A stretch of DNA of 64,000 bases. Source: Poa pratensis (Eukaryota; Streptophyta; Magnoliopsida; Poales; Poaceae). The stretch spans positions 18,477,229 through 18,541,228 of the forward strand of contig CAMZMU010000096.1 in the NCBI GenBank assembly GCA_947311845.1, read 5' to 3'. The position numbers and the translations under genes are program-made. The notes beneath the pieces are model-generated. The model had not been told where the DNA came from. It was given only the letters and a program-made list of their open reading frames with translations, and did not search any database. Numbering within the stretch: the first letter of the stretch is position 1; every line of letters starts with the position of its first letter. Of the stretch, positions 1 through 11,560 are shown piece by piece.

Positions 1-1
1 G

Positions 2-244
2 GCCTGCGCGGTGAGCTACCGGGCGCGCGCCGGCCACTGCTGGGGCCGCGTCAGGTACGCGTCCAGCGACAGCTCGCGCCTCAGGTTCTGGGAGCTCCTA
101 GACGGGGGCAAAACCGAGTGGGCGCTGAAGCACGAGCTGGGGATCAAAGGCCTCGTCCCCGGCGCCGGCGACTCGTCCCTGCAGGCATCTACGCCGACCT
201 TCCTGTGCATGGCGCTCCACCCGGAGAGGCGGAGAGGGAGCTAG
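2..244 (+). CDS. 3' end of a probable F-box-associated protein (partial, runs off left edge)
   Basis: The frame is open from the first bases of the window and stops at 242-244, giving about 80 C-terminal residues. The segment with SRLRFWELLDGG followed by TEWALKH resembles the late beta-strand pattern (aromatic-W-x-L, then W-x-L-K-H) found in F-box-associated C-terminal domains of grass F-box proteins. The codon use is GC-rich, as in many grass genes. No N-terminal F-box can be checked because the gene begins outside the window. It lies in the opposite orientation to the SEC23-like relic. It could equally be an unrelated hypothetical gene or a pseudogene tail, so the family call is tentative. 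Confidence 0.4.
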   Translation, partial: ACAVSYRARAGHCWGRVRYASSDSSRLRFWELLDGGKTEWALKHELGIKGLVPGAGDSSLQASTPTFLCMALHPERRRGS

Positions 245-806
245 TCTGATTATGATCTCATTGGTACTAGTCCTACGAGTAGAAACAGCATATTACTAGC
301 AGTAGCAGTATGCGTGTACGTACCCAATCCTCATCCCACTCCACGCACTACGTAGTACGCACACGCTCCCTCCTAGGAAAATGGTTTTGAACCCATTTGA
401 CCAAATGGTTTAAAATGGGTGTACTCTCAGGTGTGGTTCAGTTTGGTTAAAAAGTTGTGTGGGTATAGTTTAGTTGGTTTCACATTGACATTAAATGGGT
501 TTGGTTGGGTTCGAGCTTAAACAAATATACGTATAGGTGTGGTTGAGGTATGGGGCAGTTCTGTAACCATCCTCACATTTAAGCATAATCAGTATATGTA
601 CTCAAAGTAACTTGACAGAAAACAGTGGTGTGTATTGATATACTTCGATAGAATATGACATTTTGATAAACATGGAAGGATGGTGCTCTAAGAGTAGGCA
701 CCTTCCCAGTAGCACATTTAAACAACATGTGACCAGCAGTTGTGATAGTGTGAAACATAACCAAATAGCTCAAAACAATAGACGATTGTTTATTATTTGG
801 ACTTAC
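245..806. other. Non-coding stretch, nothing recognised
   Basis: AT-rich sequence with short TTGGTT/GGTTT runs near 400-500. No convincing ORF, RNA gene or repeat boundary. If the SEC23-like gene once continued, its next intron or exon would lie here, but no SEC23-like coding sequence is visible. Confidence 0.5.
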
Positions 807-1903
807 AGAACCAGGCCCCTCTGTAGATGGACCACCAATAAATGCCATGATCCTAGCACCTGATCCAGGGACGCAAACGCCCAGGAGACTGGCCGCCACA
901 CTTAATGCAGCTCCAGTGCATCTTGATGCACGTTGATCAGCTGGAATATGCCAAGGGTCTTTTTGCAGACCTTCAATAACCTATACATACAGTAAAACCA
1001 TATCATGGACTTGTCACATTGAAAGTTTGGGACATGAACAATTATATGAACAGTCTGATTTTCTATTGGGATGCTATTCGTTCTTACCGAGTTCAATACA
1101 AACTCGCACTCAGAAGCAGGCACCAGGAACCTAGAGATGCTCTCTGATGAAAGACCATCCCTAGTTCCAGCTATCACCCCTGTGGGCTTTTGCTTGCCAG
1201 CAAAGAAGCCCATTTGATCCAATATTTGTTCCTTGCTGACCTCCTTTGTTCCCTTGAACACATATGACTTTGGCAGCAAGCCAAAACCCAATTCATGCAC
1301 CTACATGAACAATTATTGAATACTAAAATTAACCATGAATATTGAACGAAACATTTACGAATAGAGCATTGATGAGTAAACACAGAACTATTACCTGTAC
1401 ATATGTCCCAAAAGTAATGAACCCAATAAGGGAATTATCTGGCAAAAGCTCAGCAGTCTGCGCCAGTGCAGACTTCAAATAATCAATTTCTTCCTCGATC
1501 ATGCAAGTATCCACGACAAAGATGAAAACTGGAGGCGCTGCAGGACCTGTTTCAGCAGTGGATATGTACTCTATAGTGGTATGCGGAGCAAAGAGTTCTG
1601 GGGGGAGATTATTTCTGAGATTGCGGAGTAGTGTTGAGGGAATTGATTGCGCTGAAAGCAGAATGTACACTGCCAGATCTTAGAATTGTAGTCAACACTG
1701 GAGAAGGGGTTGAGGATAGAACGACACATGCGGCAGCGAAGGGGAGAATATGGGACTACTGGCATATCTTGAATTGGCTTCAGAGGAGTATAGATGGCAG
1801 AAACAGGGACCACACAGCTCAAAGCATCCTCCCTTGTGCCCGGAATAACATTCCATGGCATCCTTATCCCATCCAGTCTCTCAAGCTCAAGGAACTCCGA
1901 CAT
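807..1903 (-). pseudogene. SEC23-like: SEC23-like COPII coat GTPase-activating subunit, N-terminal part only, frameshifted
   Basis: SEC23 pairs with SEC24 in the inner COPII coat at ER exit sites and stimulates the GTPase SAR1. Three exons can be read on the minus strand. Exon 1 (1903-1395) starts at MSEFLELERLDGIRMPWNV and includes the zinc finger with CRMC and CTFC cysteine pairs and the trunk-domain strand VFIFVVDTCMIEEE. Exon 2 is 1300-1088 and exon 3 is 980-807, the latter with the PADQRASRCTGAALSVA block. Donors GTAAT, GTAAGA and GTAAGT and AG acceptors sit exactly at the homology breaks. One base appears missing in a run of six C near 1611, which shifts the frame after HYSAISE. Plant SEC23 is normally about 770-880 aa; here the similarity stops near residue 300. 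The gene is probably dead unless the base is an assembly error and further exons lie beyond the left edge. Confidence 0.85.
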
Positions 1904-2687
1904 TTTTAATAGAGCAGTGTTATATGCTAATTATGTCAGGCCTCCACGACCGCAAGTAAAACGACACCCAACCTGCAAATTAAAAGTTGGTGACCATAAG
2001 CAAACGAAAGTAGAGAACAGTAGGAAAATAATGTATCGATACAATAGCTGTTCTACATCAAAATTAAAAGGTTGCACTTTCCTAGTAATCCAATTTCACC
2101 ACAACCAAGTTGTCTGCACACTGCAAAATTCTCAGTACACCGCTAGGTGATAAAACCAATGTTTCAGCCTGATCATACAACTTCAAAAACCAAGCTGAAA
2201 TATAGCAATTCCCAATCTCCCAGTTTCCCCGACAAAACCCTTCAAATGGCGGGATTATTACAAGAACCTTTTACATTCGTGCCAAATGAATGACCAAACG
2301 TGGTGACATGTCACATGCAGCACAGAATTGCTCGAAAAGAGCCCAGAACTATGAATCACTGCATCGGTGTCAGTGTACGTAGATCAGAAGTGGATCTTTT
2401 AACAGAGAAAACGAAGGAATCGATTTGCCCGCATCATTCTTCGCGCCACAGGCTAGCAAAGTAGGCAGTGTTGATTTGGATTTTTTCTGTGATGAAACCC
2501 CATCACCGTAAGATAAGATACTCGAAATCGCAATTGCTTCCCGGCAACCCGCCCCGCCCACAAAAAATACCGAAAATTCTCGCGGGCAACCACGGCGAAC
2601 CCTAGATCTCCGCAAACAACGTCGCCTTGAAAGGAAACGTAGGAGCGGCAAGCAGAGGTGGTTACGAGAAGTGACGAGGCGGCTCAC

Positions 2688-2880
2688 CTGCGACTGCGAA
2701 TACTACCGCGCACCGCCTGCGAGAAACCGGAGGGCGGTCACCTCCTAGCGCCGGAAGGACCGGCCCCGGCGCGGCGTCGCCGGAGTTGGGGAAGGAGGAG
2801 ATCGAGGCGGCACGGTGGAGCGATCGGGATTCAGGACTCCGCAGGTGAAGCCGGGGGAAAAGAGGAGAGGGGTGAGGTGG
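2688..2880 (-). other. Possible non-coding first exon (5' UTR) of the SEC23-like gene
   Basis: On the minus strand this GC-rich block, with many CCG/TCC repeats typical of grass 5' UTRs, ends in a good donor: CAG before GTGAGC, with the GT at 2686-2687. A later acceptor just upstream of the ATG at 1903 would remove an intron of roughly 0.7 kb. The 5' boundary is not determinable. This is inferred from splice signals and composition only. Confidence 0.35.
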
Positions 2881-3189
2881 CAGCGGAGTGACGTTTTGAT
2901 GGGCGATGGAGAGCTGGATGGGCGCGATGCCGGATCGGACGGCTCGGACGAGGTGTGCTCGCGTGGCATGGTGCTGTTCCAGTTGTTCTCGGCGCCGGAT
3001 AACTCGTTGCTGCCAAATCTTCGTCCGGTTCTACTACCGTGCATGATTCACCTTCGACAACCACGATATACCAATTTCGCCATTGGCATACAAAATACAC
3101 AATTTATCGAATTTTAGGATCTGGGCTAGGCTAGAGTTTGGCAATGTTTAGGCCTACGTCAATCTAAGTTTCTTATCACGATTTTGCCG

Positions 3190-3650
3190 GAAATTGCTTT
3201 TGGCTCCTGAGCTTCAGTGCTCCCTCCGCACAAAAAAAATTGAAAATCATATTTGTGGGTTTTCAAAAATTCAGAAAAAGTTATGGGTGTATCCAACAGT
3301 ATATCCCACCAGCGTGTGAAATATAAACTTCAAATACTTTGTATTCCGAGCTACACAAAAATAACAAAATATGGTAAACTTGGGATTTTAAAATATGCAT
3401 ACTTAGATCCACACATTTGTTATTTGTGTGTAGCTTAGAATACAAAGTTTTTGAAGTTGATATTTTACACGTTTGTAGGATATACTATTGGCTAAACACG
3501 GATTGTAATATAGTGATGTGATATGCCAGCCGCATGATTGGGTACTTCACTCACTCTACTTAACTTTTTCAGAATTTTTTGAAACTCACAAATAAGATTT
3601 TCAATTTTTAAAACCGAAGGGAGCACTGAGCTCGGGAGCACAGATCTCCA
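3190..3650. mobile_element. Foldback (MITE-like) element, copy 1
   Basis: The two ends are inverted copies of each other over more than 100 bases. The left end reads GGCTCCTGAGCTTCAGTGCT. The right end reads as its reverse complement with a few changes, and the homology continues inward through an A-rich stretch and a TATCCCA block near 3300. No ORF of its own. A second copy with the same layout lies at 4123-4528. Superfamily unresolved because no clear target duplication was found. Confidence 0.7.
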
Positions 3651-4122
3651 CTCTGATTTTATAGGTATTTTAATGATGTGTCATAGTTGTTAACGAAGGA
3701 GAAAGGCGTGGTTGCATCTTAGTTAGCGTTCAACCATTGCACGTGGTTATAAACAAAAAGGTTGCTAGCCCAATCATTAAATTTAGATACGGTTCATAAA
3801 AACAATCCATTCGGCTAGTTGTCTAAATTCTTAGTATCTATGTTGCATCATTTAACCTTTGTATGAATGATGTGTGAAATCCTTTTAGAAAGAGAGAGTT
3901 TTAAAATGCCTTCTACCCTCGAAGTAATAATCAGGGAGCCTGCCAAATTTGGGGTGAAAACGATGATAGATAGGGAGAAAAAGGCGACTATGACTTATGG
4001 CCTTTATTTTCATACCGACGTCATGCCCCTTTTGGTACTCCAAGAAAGCAAAACTTATCGAAAACTTACATTTTCCTGATGGATACAAACTGCTCATGAT
4101 ATGGCCGCATATGGGTTCAATA
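3651..4122. other. Spacer between two foldback elements
   Basis: AT-rich non-coding sequence. Short overlapping ORFs here have no recognisable similarity. Confidence 0.5.
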
Positions 4123-4528
4123 TACGGAAAATGCTTTTGCCTCCCGAGCACCGGTGCTCCTGCCAGTTTAAAAAAATCGAAAATCGTATTTATGAGTTTC
4201 AAAAAATTCTGAAAAAACTCCGGATGTAGACAATATTATATCCCATGCCAAATATCAATTTCAAATAGTTTATATTATGGGCTATTCAAAAATGACAAAT
4301 CTGATAAATTTTGGAGATTGAAAAATACGCATATTTAGATCCATACATTTGTCATTTTTGTGTAGCCCAAAATACAAAGTATTTTGAATTGATTTTTTGT
4401 ACGTCTGTGGGATATACTATTGGCTACATCCGCATTTATTTTCAGAATTTTTTGGAGCTCGTAAATATGGTTTTCGATTATTTTTTAAACAGCAGGAGCA
4501 CTGGATCTCAGGAGCCAAAAATCTCCAC
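4123..4528. mobile_element. Foldback (MITE-like) element, copy 2
   Basis: Same architecture as the element at 3190-3650. The left end has CTCCCGAGCACCGGTGCTCC and the right end has the inverted form (GGAGCACTGGATCTCAGGAG). The A-rich inner arms and the central block that mentions both ATATCCCA and TGTAGCCCAAAATAC are shared. The two copies differ at many positions, so they are old, independent insertions rather than a recent local duplication. Confidence 0.7.
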
Positions 4529-4921
4529 CAATAATACTTCAATATACTTTTATCTTCAATGATTGGCCCTGCTTTCAATGTGGATTGAAACCTATGGTTG
4601 CTCGAATGGTTGAATGTTGTTATTGAGAATAGTAATTCACTTTTCTTAACAACATGACACGGGATTTATTGGTTCAACATGCAATTACTCTAGTTTGCAT
4701 ACAAACACATTGATTTTAGTTTATTATACCTTTTTTGGAGGACAAACAGTGGGAAAGAATCCCACTGCAACTTTTAATTTTATATAAATGGGGTATGTAC
4801 AGGCGGATTACAAAGGCGTGAATCAATTACAAAAAGAGAAAAAGAAACTCCTAAGTTTGTGTCTCCCTCCAAAATTTGAACTGCTCAGAGTGTTTGGCCT
4901 TTATTCTGTATTTAAGCCAAT

Positions 4922-5524
4922 TCAACTCTGATAAATAAATAGCTTTCCACCTCTCAAGGTGGGCCTCTCATTTCTAAAAATGTTATTATTTCTAATCATC
5001 CAGATACCCCAACTTGCTAGAATCAGAATATCTGTGAAGAAAGGTAGATTCAGCTTGGCCTTCGTATCATCAAAAGCTTCATGAAGAGATAATCTTTTGT
5101 TTCTTTGTGGGCATACATAATCCCAGCACTTTTCAGCCATAGGACAGGACCAGAAAAGGTGAACCAGTGTTTCTTCCTGACTGCAATTCATGGTTGCACA
5201 ATTATAACTTTCAAGGTGGAAATTCTTTCTGAACAGCAAGTTTCTAGTATTCAGCCTATCATGCAGCAGCAGCCAGAAGAAAATCTTGTGTTTTGCTTGG
5301 CAAGAACTTTTCCAAATCCAATGAAACTGATGATGAACATGCTGGAAACCAATCAATACTTTGTAAGCCTTTTTTGATGAGTAAACGTCACTTCCCCATA
5401 TGTAAGTCCAGGTGTCATTATCAGCTAGCTCTGTGGTTTGCTTAACATCTTCCCAGATCTCTTCCAAAAGAAGGAACTCCTGGAATGCCTCTCTGCTCAG
5501 GGGGAGATGAAATAAATCTTCCAA
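4922..5524 (-). pseudogene. LINE ORF2 C-terminus with zf-RVT domain
   Basis: The reading frame contains the plant LINE C-terminal domain (zf-RVT). The block SCQAKHKIFFWLLLHDRLNT comes first. It is followed by a cysteine/histidine cluster (C near NCATMNC, then HLFWSCPMAEKCW) and a tail with GIWMIRNNNIFRNE. It is in a different frame from the reverse transcriptase fragment just upstream, so at least one frameshift separates them. Function in living elements is poorly known, possibly nucleic-acid binding. Confidence 0.8.
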
Positions 5525-5558
5525 AAACTCCTTTTCAGCCGCATGCTTAACAGTAATA

Positions 5559-7383
5559 TCAATGTTGTTTGAATGAGTAAAGATGAGGAAATGAGTGTTT
5601 CAAACAACTATCATGCCAAAGATCATGCCACAGCAGAGCAGTAGAGCCATTTCCAATTTTACATTTTGCCATGCCCTTATAATGATCCAGCAGCTTGAGA
5701 TGTGATTTCCACCAGAAGGATCCTTGTAGACGTGCTCCTGGCAATTTATTGTCTCCATAGTATGTGTCCCAAACAAGATGAACCCAAGGAATATCTGCTT
5801 TGCTAAAGAATTTGTGGAGACTTTTCAGGAGCAAAGCCTTGTTCTGAACACCAATATCAAGCACACCAAGACCTCCTTGGTTTTTTGGTCTACAAACAGT
5901 TTTCCATTTAATTAGGGCCGCCTTTTTGTCCTCCATATCAGGCCTTCTCCAAAGACAATGCCTCATGTATTTATTTAATTGCTCTTTAACAGAGGCATGA
6001 ATTTCCAGCGTGCACATGAAGAAGATTGGCATTGAAGCTAGCACAGATTTCACCATCTCAAGTTTGCCACCAATATTCAAGAAATTTGCAATCCCACATA
6101 ACCTTCGTTCAACCTTTTGCAGCATTGGAATAAAATACTCCAAGGAGGGCCTTGTGGTTCCCAAAGGTAGTCCAAGATAAGTGAATGGAAAAGAGCCTTG
6201 TTGACAGTTCATGAGACCCACCAGTTGCTCCATTCTTTCTCTTGAATGTTCAAAGGAACAAGCATAGATTTTTGATAATTAACTTTTAGGCCTGTAGAAG
6301 CCGCGAAAGTTTGTAACAATGCTTTAAGGCATAAGATTTGCCTTGTGTCAGCTTGCATTACCAAGAGAGTATCATCAGCATACTGCATTACTGGAAAATC
6401 AGGGCAGCTGGGAATATCCAATGGAACTTTTAACAAGTCTTGCATCATGGCCTTGTTTAGGACTGTTTGTAAGAGATCAGCCGCAAGTACAAAGAGCAAA
6501 GGGGACAGAGGATCTCCTTGTCTAACTCCTCTCCTACAGTAGAATTTTTCCCAGGCACACCATTGAGCATAACCGCAGAAGTGCCAGATTTCAAAATCAG
6601 AGCAATCCAGCTGATCCATTTACTGCCAAAACCTTTTGCTTCCAAAATCTTGAGGATGGCATTGTGCTCAATTTTATCAAAGGCCTTTTCAAAGTCAAGT
6701 TTCAATACCATGATTTCTTTCTTTGATTTGTGACATTGAAACAGATATTCAAAACCCCACCCAAGACAGTCTTGAATTGACCTGGACTTAAGGAAGCCAT
6801 ACTGGTTTTTGTGAACCAGTTTTAGGATGATTTTTTGGAGTCTATTTGCCAGAAGCTTAGTAATTATCTTGAGCACCGAATTGAGCAGAGAAATTGGTCT
6901 AAAATCAGCAGGTGTTTGAGGATTATCAACCTTGGGAATTAGAGAAATGTAAGAGTCATTAATGCTTTCAAGACAAATATTTCCCCCATGGAAAGCATGG
7001 ATCAACTCTTTAATATCAGCACCAATGATACTCCAGCAATTCTTCACAAATTCATTGTTAAATCCATCAGGCCCAGGGGATTTCTCGTTAGGGAGCTCCT
7101 TAATGACATTATCAATTTCCTCATCAGTGAAAGGCAGTTCCAGATCTTGAAACATTTGTCTGTCTTGCACATTACCATATAGATTTTGCAGATCAAAATG
7201 CATCTCAGCGTTATCTGTTTTCCCCATCCTTTCCTTGAAAGCGTTCCACAAAATAGCTGCCTTTCCAACATGTTCAGTAATCTCCACCTGCTCATCATTT
7301 TTCAAGGAGGCAATAAAATTGTGCCTGTGACTAATGGTTGCACGTGCATGGAAGAATTTAGTATTTGCATCTCCCAGCTTCAC
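5559..7383 (-). pseudogene. LINE reverse transcriptase, broken into three frames
   Basis: Fragments 7383-6457, 6619-6209 and 6233-5559 form one RT when read in order. Fingers and palm motifs are visible: [14 protein letters not shown], then [23 protein letters not shown], then [13 protein letters not shown], then [22 protein letters not shown], and the catalytic YADD in VMQYADDTLL. The thumb region has FTYLGLPLG and GGLGVLDIGVQNKALLLK. At least two frameshifts (near 6540 and 6225) and one at the junction with the endonuclease near 7383 prevent translation as one protein. Confidence 0.88.
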
Positions 7384-8457
7384 CCAATTGATTTTCCCTC
7401 TTTGCCTCCAATATTATTTTGGCTTTCCAACAAATTCAACATATGTGATTTAGAGATGTCCTTAAGGTTTCTTTCCAAGTCACTGAGATCTCTTGATTCC
7501 TCCATAATCTCTAGCAGATCAATTAACTCATTAACTTGAGCAATAGAAGCTTTCAAGCTAGATAGATTTTTTGACCAGAGCTTTAGGGCCCTCCTGGTAT
7601 TCTTCAGCTTTGCATTAACCTTTTTAGCACTGTCATTATGTCCAACTGGAATATTCCATGCATTTTGCACAATTTGCTTGAACGATTCATGCTGTAGCCA
7701 GTAATTCTCGAATCTAAACACCTCAGATTTTGGAATTTTCGTGCCAATATCCACAACACATGGCACATGATCAGAAATTGGCTTTGCCAGGGATGACACC
7801 GTAGTTGCAGGGTAAGAAATTGTCCAGGATTCAGATGTGAAAAACCAGTCAAGCCGTTCAAGCAGAGGATCAGCTTGCATGTTACTCCAGGTATATTTTC
7901 GCCCTTTTAGAGGAAGTTCAATCAGGCCCAAGTTACTGATAGCCTCATTAAAAAGAAGCATATCATTTAGATCACCTCCAGGTTTGTTTCTGTCATCTGG
8001 ACTGCGAATGAAATTAAAATCACCAAGCACAATCCAATCCATGTCTTGGGGCATATCAATATTTGCAAACCAATCAATAAAATTTCCTTTTCTTTTGACT
8101 TGACAGGGACCATACAAATTTGTGAGAATCCAGGTGTCAGTTGTTAATTTGCATGTGAACTGCACCGAGATGGAAAATTCATTTTCAAAGACCATTTCAC
8201 CATGCAAGATAGAATCAGTCACACCACTAAAAGACCTCCAGAATTTCCAATAGATGGCAGAAAAGCGAATTTATTAAAACGCTTAGGGCAGAATTTCCTT
8301 ATGTATGCCAAATCAAAATGCCCCTTTTAGTTTCTTGTAGGCACAGGATTGAGCATCCACTCTCTTCTATTTTGTTATAAATTGCCAAATGCTTCTCATG
8401 AGCATTAGATCCTCGAATGTTCCAGTTCAAGATTTTCCAATGTTTGTGTCTAGCCAT
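7380..8457 (-). pseudogene. LINE endonuclease (APE-like), frameshifted
   Basis: It begins with ATG at 8457 (MARHKHWKILNWNIRG), which carries the conserved N of the first APE motif and then CLQETKR with the catalytic E. Later motifs are WIVLGDFNFIRSP, KYTWSNMQADPLLERLDWFFTSE and the terminal SDHVP. Two frameshifts lie near 8320 and 8225, so motifs are spread over three frames. This domain normally nicks target DNA to prime reverse transcription. Confidence 0.85.
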
Positions 8458-8729
8458 AAGGAAACAATAATTTATAGGGCCACTTGGCAGAGAGAGACCA
8501 AAGCTTGGTAAGTAAACAAGTGTCACATAGACATTTCCACAACACATCATAACCAGGCATAGACATATCAAACAGAACCAAAAGGACAGGTTATACATAG
8601 CCAGAAAGTGCCAACAGTACACGACCAAAAGACATGTGACCAATAATTCTTCAGTTGTTCTATCATTGGAAACATTTGCAAACTACTACCCATCTATTTA
8701 TTTCTTCTTAGGTGGGGCCTTCCTGCCCT

Positions 8730-10248
8730 TCACTGCATCTTTTCCCTTGGCTTCTTTAGCGGCATCTTGTTTCTTGCCATCTTTGTCCTTGCCATCACGA
8801 GTCTCCTGATCCCCAGCATCTTCCTGGCCCTCTTTGTCAGCTTGGCATCCAGCTCATTTTCAGCCACCTTGCAAAAGGAGGAGGCTAAGCTTCTCACAAT
8901 TTTTGTTGATAATTTTGGTGGCTGTGCAGTGCAAGGCAAGCAGCTGTTATCAGGACAGGGGCTTTTCCTAAACCCATTATTTAGAGCTTGAATCCGAGGA
9001 CTTCTTCTTACCTCATCTTCAACAAGAGGCAATTTTCCCTTCTTTTCCTAATGTTTGCAAGCTCTTGATCAACAGCACCCCCTTCACTACCCTCTTGCGG
9101 CACATTGTCTACAATTTCCTGTAGCTTGCAGACAGGGGCTTGTGTGAGAACACAGGAGTCAGGAATAACAAACTTAAAATACTGATATCCTTCATCAGCT
9201 TCTTTAACAATGTCCCATAGAGAAGATTTCAAGAAGGATCTAGTCCATTCAAATTTCTCAGGAGTAAGCAACATCATTATTACGAAATTGAACCAACTTA
9301 CAGGAATGCGAAAAGTAGAGCCATCAGAAGAGTCCATGTGTGGGGCAAAGTATTTATCCCACAGTCGCATTCCTTCTCCAGAAACAGGAAACATTGGCAG
9401 GCTATCTGGATTGACAGGAAAAGTGAATGTTTGCACCATCCCTAGCTGCACATGAGCAAGGCTGGGATCAACCAGACCAGGTAACTGGAAAAACCACTAT
9501 CTTCATCAGCTTCAGTACCACCTAGGTCAGCCTCAGCTTCAAGACTCTGCTCCTGGGAATTATCAGAACCAGCCAGATCATCCACATTGTGCTCATCTTC
9601 CTGATATGCAAGCATAACATTGACAAGTCCATCCCCCAACTGCTCATGAACTACTTCATTTGCAATCACAACATTATTGTTAGGAGCCACTAAGAAGTCC
9701 ATGATTTCAATATGGTCCTGTCCAACCAGCACAGGAGGGACATCATCAACATTTCCAGGTGCCTCTGCAATTGTAACAGCAACATTAACATCCCCAAAAA
9801 CTGGTGGCAAAGCTTCAACATTAACATCTGCCTGCTGCAACATATTTTCAGGAGCCACAGCAATATTTGCATCCCCAAAAACTGGTGGCAATATTTCAGC
9901 ATTAGCATCTGCAAGCTGCACCATATTATCAGGATCATTTGCAACAATATCAACAGGCTATTGAATAATGCCAGGATTATATTCTTCAATAACATTGGGC
10001 ACAATGCCACTGCCAACAGAAGCCTGGCCAGATGAGCTTGACACCTCACTAACAAAGTCATGGTCATTATTTCCCTGAGCATCCACCTCTATATCTCCCT
10101 GAGCATCCACCTCCATATCTGCAGGCCCTTCTTCATCCTGATTAGAAGAAGGGTTAGGCATTTCCCAGTGAGCATCTTCCCAATCATTGGCATCCTCATC
10201 AGCAAGTAGAGGAATTGGCATGAAAACAGGTGCCTGCTGGGGAGGCAA
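8730..10248 (-). pseudogene. LINE ORF1-like acidic protein, broken
   Basis: Fragments 10248-9958, 9924-9442, 9451-9008 and 9032-8730 lie immediately 5' of the endonuclease and in the same orientation. The first parts are very acidic and repetitive (MEVDAQGDIEVDAQG; two 27-residue units built on LPPVFGD, 81 bases apart at 9790 and 9871). The later part has PMFPVSGEGMRLWDKYFAP and a basic tail starting VEDEVRRSPRIQALNNGF. I treat it as LINE ORF1 by position; a stop at 9957-9959 and frame changes disable it. It could be a captured host domain. Confidence 0.55.
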
Positions 10249-10649
10249 AGGACACTAGTACAGAAAAGCCTTTCTGTGGCGCACCAAAAAGGCTTTCTGT
10301 GGCGCATGGTGGGTGCGCCACAGAACGCGCGCCAACAGAAGCCTGGCCAGATGAGCTTGACACCTCACTAACAAAGTCATGGTCATTATTTCCCTGAGCA
10401 TCCACCTCTATATCTCCCTGAGCATCCACCTCCATATCTGCAGGCCCTTCTTCATCCTGATTAGAAGCAGGGTTAGGCATTTCCCAGTGAGCATCTTCCC
10501 AATCATTGGCATCCTCATCAGCAAGTAGAGGAATTGGCATGAAAACAGGTGCCTGCTGGGGAGGCAAAGGACACTAGTACAGAAAAGCCTTTATGTGGCG
10601 CACCAAAAAGGCTTTCTGTGGCGCATGGTGGGTGCGCCACAGAACGCAC
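10012..10649. repeat. 319-bp tandem duplication across the LINE/CACTA junction
   Basis: Bases 10012-10330 are repeated at 10331-10649. Each unit has about 241 bases of LINE ORF1 plus 78 bases of CACTA terminus. I see only three differences between copies (A/C in AGAAGAAGGG, C/A in CCTTTCTGTGG, G/A in ACGCGC). The junction falls at a 4-base microhomology, GCCA. Confidence 0.92.
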
Positions 10650-11560
10650 GCCACAAAAATTCCGTGTGCCACAGAAAAAAATTGTGGCGCACCCCCAGAA
10701 AACAGATGCGCCACAGAAAGCAACAATTCTGTGGCGCACCCCTACCACGGTGCGCCACAGATTTTTTTTTGAGTTTTAAAAAAAAGGGCGGCCAGATCTA
10801 GATCTTCAAAAAATTCAAAAAAAATCCAAAAATTCAAAAAAATAAAAAAAATCAGAAAATGAAATAATTTGGAACACCCTAATTATTTGAATTTTTTGAA
10901 CATTTTTAGCACTTGAAGCATATCTCAAATGATGAGATCCCAGTAGGTCACCCATCCTCAGATTGCTCCAACCCAAGCACGCTTAACTTCTAAGTTCCAT
11001 TCAATTCAACTACCCTCATGCTACTCAAGTTCTTATTGATAATAGTATCATATCAACCCTCTTAACCCTTGTGTATGTGTATATATGTGTGTGTAGTTTA
11101 TGTATGGTATGTGTATATATGTGTTTAAAAAATCCAAAAAAATTTAAAAACTTCAGAAAGAAGATAAAAAATTCCAAAAATTCAAAAAATCAAAAAAATT
11201 CAAAAAAATTCAAAAAATCCAGAAAACTTCAAAAAATCCAAAAATTCAACAAATCCAAAAAATTTGATTTTTTTTATTTTTTTTGATTTTGTAGAAAAAA
11301 AACTTCTTTTTGAAATAACTTTTTACTCTTTTGTAATTTCCCGATTCTGAGAAAAGTTCACCGGGTAAACCCAGGTGAAATCGAGTTCCTTTTTTCTCAT
11401 GATTTTTTTGATATATTAAACGCATTTTTTCGACATCGTATGCAAAAGTTATGCCCCTGCAAAGTTTTTTTTTCTGTTTTTTGCAAAAAAGGTCCAAATT
11501 CATATTTCAAAATTTCTATACCAACTAGACACTAAAACGAAACTACAAGTCAAAGGATTT
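10572..11560 (+). mobile_element. CACTA (En/Spm) element left end with subterminal repeats; right end not found
   Basis: The motif CACTAGTACAGAAAAGCC marks the terminus at 10572, with a duplicated copy at 10253. Behind it are alternating direct and inverted copies of TGTGGCGCACC between 10600 and 10760, the classic transposase-binding subterminal array. Then comes AT-rich low-complexity sequence with many CAAAAAATTCAAAAA units (10800-11280). No transposase and no matching inverted terminus (ending TAGTG) were found, so the right edge given is approximate. Confidence 0.7.

Larger units (their letters stand above)
4731..10571 (-). mobile_element. LINE (non-LTR retrotransposon), degenerate, interrupted at its 5' side by a CACTA end
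   Basis: The 3' end on the minus strand is a short poly(A) (six A) at 4731-4736, preceded by the plant-LINE-type tail with a TGGGAAAGAATCCCACTG palindrome. Going upstream, there is a zinc-finger reverse-transcriptase-associated domain, reverse transcriptase, endonuclease, then an acidic ORF1. All parts contain frameshifts. The ORF1 N-terminus is missing because CACTA sequence starts at 10572. Confidence 0.85.
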
